Shown here piece after piece: positions 58,120 through 64,000 of a stretch of DNA of 64,000 nucleotides (within the stretch, counting starts at the first letter, position 1; each line of letters begins with the position of its first letter). Made by a program: the position numbers and the translations under genes. The stretch comes from Varanus komodoensis (taxonomy: Eukaryota; Chordata; Lepidosauria; Squamata; Varanidae), in assembly GCF_004798865.1 (NCBI RefSeq), contig NW_025335856.1, positions 10,550,803 to 10,614,802 on the forward strand, read 5' to 3'. Below the pieces are notes generated by a model. The model did not search any database, was not told where the DNA came from, and worked only from the letters and a program-made list of their open reading frames with translations.

Positions 58120-58370
58120 TTCTCCACCTTCACCTTGCCTTTCAGGAGCTAATCCAGAGGCAGACCTGATGGGAGATCCAGAGCTGGCAGAGGAGCACCT
58201 AGATAGATGCAAGGAGTCCACAAGACCAGTAAGCCAAGCTTATGATCAGGAGGGGGAGAGTCTTGCTCAGCAGAACAACTCATCTCAGTCTGCCTGGCCT
58301 TTACGAAAGCAACCGCTTGCAATAGATCTTTCTTTCTTGGGTGGTTCCTTCCAGCTCCTGATTGTCTAAA
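58120..58370 (+). repeat. Unclassified repeat with acidic open frame
   Basis: The frame at 58169-58369 reads GDPELAEEHLDRCKESTRPV, rich in E, D, Q and S. It resembles in style the frames at 37486 and 54370. This may be a third member of the same retroelement-like family or unrelated. Not assigned. Confidence 0.25.
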
Positions 58371-58511
58371 GTTTTAGCTGTCTAACCTAATTCTGGTTAA
58401 AACTGCTTTCTCTCTGGAGTAGTTTTTGTGCTGGGGTATCATGCTTCTCCAGGGTACACACTCTCAAGGGCCATATATGGTATGGATTGTGGGAAGAAAG
58501 AGTACACACAC

Positions 58512-58536
<25 letters not shown>
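58512..58536. repeat. (CT)n microsatellite
   Basis: About twelve CT units after acacacac. Simple repeat. Confidence 0.95.
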
Positions 58537-58542
<6 letters not shown>

Positions 58543-60669
58543 ACGCTCACTCACACATGCACCTTCCTTCAAATCAAGCAGGTGCTATGAATACTGATTT
58601 GTATAGTATCCTCTGATTCCTAGAATATCTTTGGCAGGGGTGGCAATACTTTAATACTTGGAGCTCATGCAATCAAAAGACTAAGGGTTGCAATCAAAAT
58701 AGGATGGTATTTGACCCACTGGGCGACACTCCTGTCCTACACATTTGCATTGGTACCAGACTGCTTACATCCTGGGAAGAGGATTTGTGAACAGTATGAA
58801 CTGTTTATAAACAGTAAAAACAGAGCAGTATATCTAATATATATATACAGCTATCTTTCCCTTAAGGAACAGCTAAGAGGAACACCCACAAATAGGAACA
58901 ATATGCTTTGGAGCATTCAATGTCAAGAAAAACAACTAAGGAAGACTGTCAGCTTAGTCCCCTGTTCGTAAAAACCAAAGTGATCTTTATGTTATAAGCA
59001 GAATGTGGAACAGACAGACCTCGGTGCAATCCAGCCACACAGCTCTTATGTTCTGTGGTTTGATCTTGCAGTATGCGGATTTAGAAAGCAAGTGTGAATG
59101 CACTGCCATCCCACCTCCCCTTTTCATCCTTTTTAACACATCATGGAATTGCCTCTGATAAACTGTGTAGTGCCAATTCACACCTAGCTAAGCTTCATAA
59201 CACTTGCAAATATCTGTGTTCTAACTAAAGACAATCCAAATTCTTGCAGGAGTTAAGTAATTGATTCACAATATCATCAGCTCCCCGATGTTCAAGATGA
59301 ATCCAGATCTAAGATGGTTTCAGATTTGTAATGGGGGAAAAGAAGGGAACAAAACTGGCACTGAACCTCCTGTAGTCTGAACTGATTGTTAGGGATATAC
59401 ATCTGAAGCCTGAGTAAAATTAAGTTGGTTTGAACAAGGTCTCTTGCTTTGTGAGATGAAGTGCACCTTCCTTCGAAGCCAACTTAAATGAAGCTTAACC
59501 AATGCCTTGTACCAGACTTCACCTCCAGATTGAGCATTTCACTTTCATTTCTTTAAATGCTGCTGAGGGGGCAGAGGATGGAAGGGTGAGGCTCAGCGAC
59601 TGACATGTGCCCTTTCGAATCCTAGGGTATGTTTTACTAGATGCTATATATATTGTACACTTTGGGAGAAAGCAAAGTGTGAGATTGCCTTTCTTCCAAC
59701 TTCAGCAGACCTCACTATGGGAGTGCAGGCAGACTTATGCCCCAGTCCACATTATTAAAATCATTTAGTGCAGAGCAGATGGAGGAACAGAGAAAAATTG
59801 CAACACTCCCCCATATTCAGGTTAGGTAGGTGGCTGGTTTGGACATCTAGCTAAGGTACTTGGAATGGGGAAGGGGGGAGGCTGAAGTATCACCACATTA
59901 CCCTATGTCCATCTGGCCCCAGCCCCCTTCCCTCCTTGCCCCTTACCTACACCCTTTACCCCTCTGCAAAGTTGATCCCCCAGGCTCAGAGTGGCAGCTG
60001 GCATACTTCTATCTATGCTGGCTCTGAGGGAAGAAGGGATTGGAAGGCAGATCTCTAACCTTAGAGTACTCCTGCTGACTTTGGATCTTGGAATCTGAAT
60101 TATTGTGGGCCCACACTCCTAGATGTTGATTGGGGGCCATAAGAGTGCTCTCTTAAACAGATTTCTAATAACAACCATTCCAGCCCTTGCACATTTCATT
60201 ATTTAAAAAATCAGCTTTTCTCTCCCACTCCCTCAACTGCTACGGACAACTCTGGGATGTGTACATTATCTAGACACATTTCCATTATGCTTCAGGCCTG
60301 CTTTTGGAAGAGAAGCTACCTTCATCTCCTTGTGGGATGGCATTCGCTGAGAAACAGTGAGTGTGACCCTCTTGATTCTCTTGGTTGCAAAGATTCTGCT
60401 CCTACTTGCAAGGCCAATTTCAGAAGGTTGCTCTGTTCTTTGACAGAGATGCTGGGGAGTTCCAAAGGACTCTGTTCAACAGCCCTGTGAAACCACTGTG
60501 AAGAAGGTATCCAGAGATTTGGGTCAAGGCATAATTAAAACATAATGTCACCCAGACCCTTTTTATCAATTCTTGGTAGGGCAGTGGCTGTTCTGAATTG
60601 GTACTCAACAGTGGACATGGACTAGATAAAAATATGCAGGTATTGTTAGAGCATGGCTTATCTTTCCAA
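58537..60669. other. Unclassified sequence
   Basis: No gene or named repeat recognised. Confidence 0.4.
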
Positions 60670-61513
60670 GCCTGTTCTGGAGAAAGTTGTGCTCCCTGTA
60701 AATGCTCAGGCACATAGTTTGGGGATCTTCTTGGATCCAGCATTATCACTAAAGGCACAGGTAGACTTGCTGACAGAGCATTCGCTCCAGCACCTTAAGC
60801 TGATATATACCAACAGCATCCTTACCTGGACATAGATATCCTAGCTAGAGTTATCCATGCTCTGGTAGCCTCTCATCTGGATTACTGCAGTCTGTTATAT
60901 TTGGACTGCTACCTTTGAAAAGGATCCAGAAATTTCATCTGGTCCAGGAGCTGGCCAATGCAAATATATTATGCCGTTACTTTTCCATCTGTGCTGGCTG
61001 CCAATCCATTTCTAGCCCCGATGCAAAATGCTAGTATTAACATTCAAATCCCAAGAATGTTTGAGACCAACTACCTGGATGATCATCTCCTTCCATATAT
61101 ATCCACCCAGCTCCTATGATTTTCTTTTGCAACCCTTCCCCAGGAGCCTCTCTCAAATGATGTAAAGTGGATAGCTACCAAGAAGAGGGCTTTTTGGGTT
61201 GGGGCTTCCTTTTGGAATGAAGGAATTCATTCTGGAATTAACTGCCCAGACAGGATCACCAGGCACCTAGTATTGTAAGTTGTTGGCTCAGCTGCTGGTA
61301 TAAACCTCCGTCGTCCACCAGGCATTTTAGTCTTGAATTTTCTTTTGCTTTAAATCTGTAGCAATATTTTAATTCTTCACACCACATCACTGCTGTTGTC
61401 ATCATTTTATACCACAGATTTATATTGCATTTTATCCACTATTAGTTTATGGTTGTATTGTTGTAAACCAGTTAGACAGCTTTGGGTATATGAAGGTATT
61501 GAAATGCAATAAA
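60670..61513 (+). repeat. L2-clade LINE 3' end
   Basis: The start of the copy gives LPVNAQAHSLGIFLDPALSL and KAQVDLL, the L2 'V-H-S-L-G-V-x-L-D-P-x-L-S-L-x-x-Q-V' block. After a frame change comes ARVIHALVASHLDYC, the very characteristic 'A-x-V-I-H-A-L-V-T-S-R-L-D-Y-C' block. AFWVGASFWNE matches the C-terminal 'A-F-S-V-x-A-P-x-L-W-N' block. A 3' UTR then runs to tatgaaggtattgaaatgca then ataaa. Several stops and shifts break the frame. It is the longest and clearest L2 copy in the window. Confidence 0.92.
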
Positions 61514-64000
61514 GGAATGTTTGTGCAAAGTTTCCAAAATGAAACAAAACAAACAAACAAAAGAGGGAGGGAACATATGAACCACCCCACCCATCCTTCA
61601 GAAACATCAGCTTTCTTACTTTAGAGTAATCTCTGGACAATATGTCATTGCCATGCCAATAGACCTCAAGCAGTATGGAAGATAAGCATGTCCTGCAAAA
61701 AATGCCAAGACTACTTTCACACAAAACAAGCGCAGTTATTATTCTGAAATTGGGCGGCATTGCTCCTCTTAGAAAGTTCTTGTACTCCAATGTTCAACCA
61801 ACACTGCTTGCACCCCAAAAGTTATTGACTGTTTACTGAAATAAATCAGAATATAATGGTGTGCAGCACAAAAGCCCTGGGACATATTTCTCCGACATTT
61901 GGAAGGCATGGCCTCTGTGGAGGTACGGCTATACCTGCAAATATCACTGAATGCTGCTCAAGAGGGAAAGAAATATAGCTGTATTTTGATTTCCCATGAT
62001 AGTCAACAGGAAGTCAAAGTGGATTGACACTTAATTGATCTGAGAAGAAGTAAACCATTTTCCAAAGTACTGGATTGGGATAATGAAAGTGGGGGGGTGA
62101 AATACCCAGAAAATTGCAAAGGCCGGGGATGCTGCAGGAAGTGTTGAAATGAAAACTGGAGGAAAGGCACAAAAACACCAACCAAGTTGGTATTAATTTC
62201 AAATACCAGGTTGAATGCAGATTTATTTGTGATTAGAGTAGACCCACTGAAATCAGTGGGGTAAGTTGGATATGACTGACTGAAGCCTCATCAGTGGATC
62301 TACTTTAAGCATCACTAAGTGTGGATACTTCCAAGTATCATCCTGTGTTTTCAGTTTTTCAGTTGCAAAACAAAATGTGCACATAGACAAAAACACACAA
62401 TATGGAAAACCCAGCTGCTTATGGCAGTTTTGTCATTTCTTGGGGCTGATGATTGTGAATGAAAGAAGCCTGTGTGCTCTGCAGGTTGCATTGACTCTTA
62501 CCTTAGGCCTATTTAAGCCCCATGAACAGGTATTCTCCATCTGCAAAGTGGTTTTTAAAAATCTGAGAAAGAGTCCTGGCTTCCTCTCTAACAGGGCTTT
62601 GTTAAATGCTGCTTCCAATAGCATTTGACAGAGGCCTGCAGTAGAGAAAATAGCACTGAATTAACATTGTAGGTGGAAGTAGAAGGGGGAAAAGATGTTC
62701 TAAAGAAATAGGAGCTGGGTAATTACCCTTAAATTAGCATTTATGTGGAAAGGAAAAGAGGTGACCACAGAGTAAAGCAAATTGCTCCTGATTGGACTTT
62801 TGTGCAACAGGGCTGCCTAGAGTTATATCCTCCATTTGTCCAGATTTTGAGGTAAAGTTAAAAAAAAGTTTGGTAAAGTTAAAAAAGGGCTCGATTTGTA
62901 TTTACTGGTGCCAGTGATGGAGGTGGTGTGGCAGAAAGAAGTCTAAGTCCAGCAAATACCAGCAGCCTTCTCACCTTCCCTTGACCTGTTGCTGGCATTT
63001 GCAATCATTGCTTACTTAAAACAAATAGGAAAATGAACCACTACTGAACATGAAGGTTGTACAGACACTCCCCAGATCCCAAAATTGCACACATTTCCCC
63101 CAGAAATGAAAGTGTGTGTAATTTAAAATGAACATTTTTCAAGCACATCTTTCATGAATGTGTGAAGACAAGTTCGGGAGTTTGTGAAAAAAATTAGAGA
63201 AAATGCACACCTGTTCATCTTTGAGATTACAAATAGGGCTAGAGAGAGGGATGCTTGGAATTTGTTAAATCTTAGAATTGTTAAAAGTGTCAGGGGTCCC
63301 TCATTAAAGTATTAACCTATGAACAGAATTGGATTGTTTTTTAAGGATATATAAGAATTTTGCTTGCAAATCCACACTTATGCGGATGCAACTGTGAATT
63401 TGTGCATTAGCACCAATGTGCAGTTACACTAATATGAATTAGCACAAGTATGTATTTTCTCAAATGTCCCCAAAGGTTTTTTTTAATGGTCCATAGATAG
63501 AAACCATCTGAACTAGCTAGATCATTGCTTTTCTCCAGCAAGTATCTTCTTACATTCTAGATTGAAACATAGTGAGCTCATGAATTTCAAATGAGCCAGT
63601 GAGTAGAGATGTACAGAACTCTCATATCAAAGCTGTTTGAGCAGATTTCTGTTGAGTTTCTTTCAAGGAAAACTGTTACAGTTTGCCTTTCAATCTCACT
63701 GAAGGAAAACTTGGTGCCAGTTCAGAATTCAATGACATGGTGATATTCCCATCCATGATCTCTGTATAGTGCATGCACATACTAATGTGCACACACCAGA
63801 ACCCCTCTGGGAAGCATTAGACATCTTCCTGAAATTTTCAGCTCTCACAATTTCATATAAGTTTCCCCTAAGCAAGCAAGCAGGAGCCTTCAAGGTTGCT
63901 TTGCATTTTGCTTGACATGATAACTACAGATCAACTGATCTTACGTTTCTCCAGTGTTGAAAAAATCGATTCATTGATCCAACCACCCAGAGAGCTTTGG
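61514..64000. other. Unclassified sequence to window end
   Basis: No gene. gattagagtagacccactga then aatcagtggggtaagt at 62231-62268 may be a scrap of the palindromic squamate repeat. 63060-63480 is rich in 'aaatgcacac', 'tttgtgcatt' and 'atgtgcag' phrases, perhaps a decayed unnamed repeat also present near 26540-26760. Confidence 0.35.

Overview
The window is nuclear DNA from a squamate reptile, most likely a lizard. The evidence is the mixture of interspersed repeats: tRNA-derived Sauria-type SINEs, the 3' end of a BovB (RTE-clade) LINE, several CR1 LINE copies with the (ATTCTATGA)-type tail, L2-clade and L1-clade LINE pieces, and small palindromic hAT-like MITEs. BovB, Sauria SINE, CR1, L2 and L1 together are typical of lizards. 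There is no operon-like or dense coding structure. Open frames are short and mostly fall in repeats or look like chance, and I recognise no complete host gene.

Layout. 1-8 kb is mostly unclassified sequence with microsatellites and a SINE remnant. 8.3-9.0 kb is an antisense CR1 copy. 10.9-11.1 kb is a degenerate minisatellite with a unit of about 40 bp. 14.6-17.9 kb carries two sense CR1 3' ends. 20.2-21.05 kb is an L1 reverse-transcriptase fragment ending beside a perfect 20-bp hairpin. 23.1-23.9 kb holds an antisense L2-like 3' end followed by a full-length SINE with clear A and B boxes. 27.5-30 kb has a CR1 tail, an L1 C-terminal piece and an antisense BovB scrap. 31-41 kb is MITE- and microsatellite-rich. 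42.6-47.6 kb contains a CR1 tail and then a pile-up of CR1 RT, L1 C-terminus and L2. 49.6-50.2 kb pairs a BovB 3' end with a SINE, the family BovB is thought to mobilise. 54-58 kb has unclassified acidic-coding repeats, two compound (GT)n(GA)n arrays and two adjacent MITEs. 60.7-61.5 kb is a long L2 3' end.

Between the repeats are long AT-moderate stretches with no repeat signature. Some look like possible conserved non-coding DNA, which only cross-species alignment could test. A few short open segments are bounded by good splice consensus: 3065-3141, 13205-13379, 19344-19419, 31772-31854 and 35015-35130 on +, and 25762-25909 and 7417-7593 on -. They are listed as low-confidence exon candidates because I recognise none of the encoded peptides and short open frames with splice-like ends occur often by chance. 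The simplest reading is an intergenic or intronic stretch dominated by decayed retroelements. I see no novel defence, mobile or biosynthetic system.
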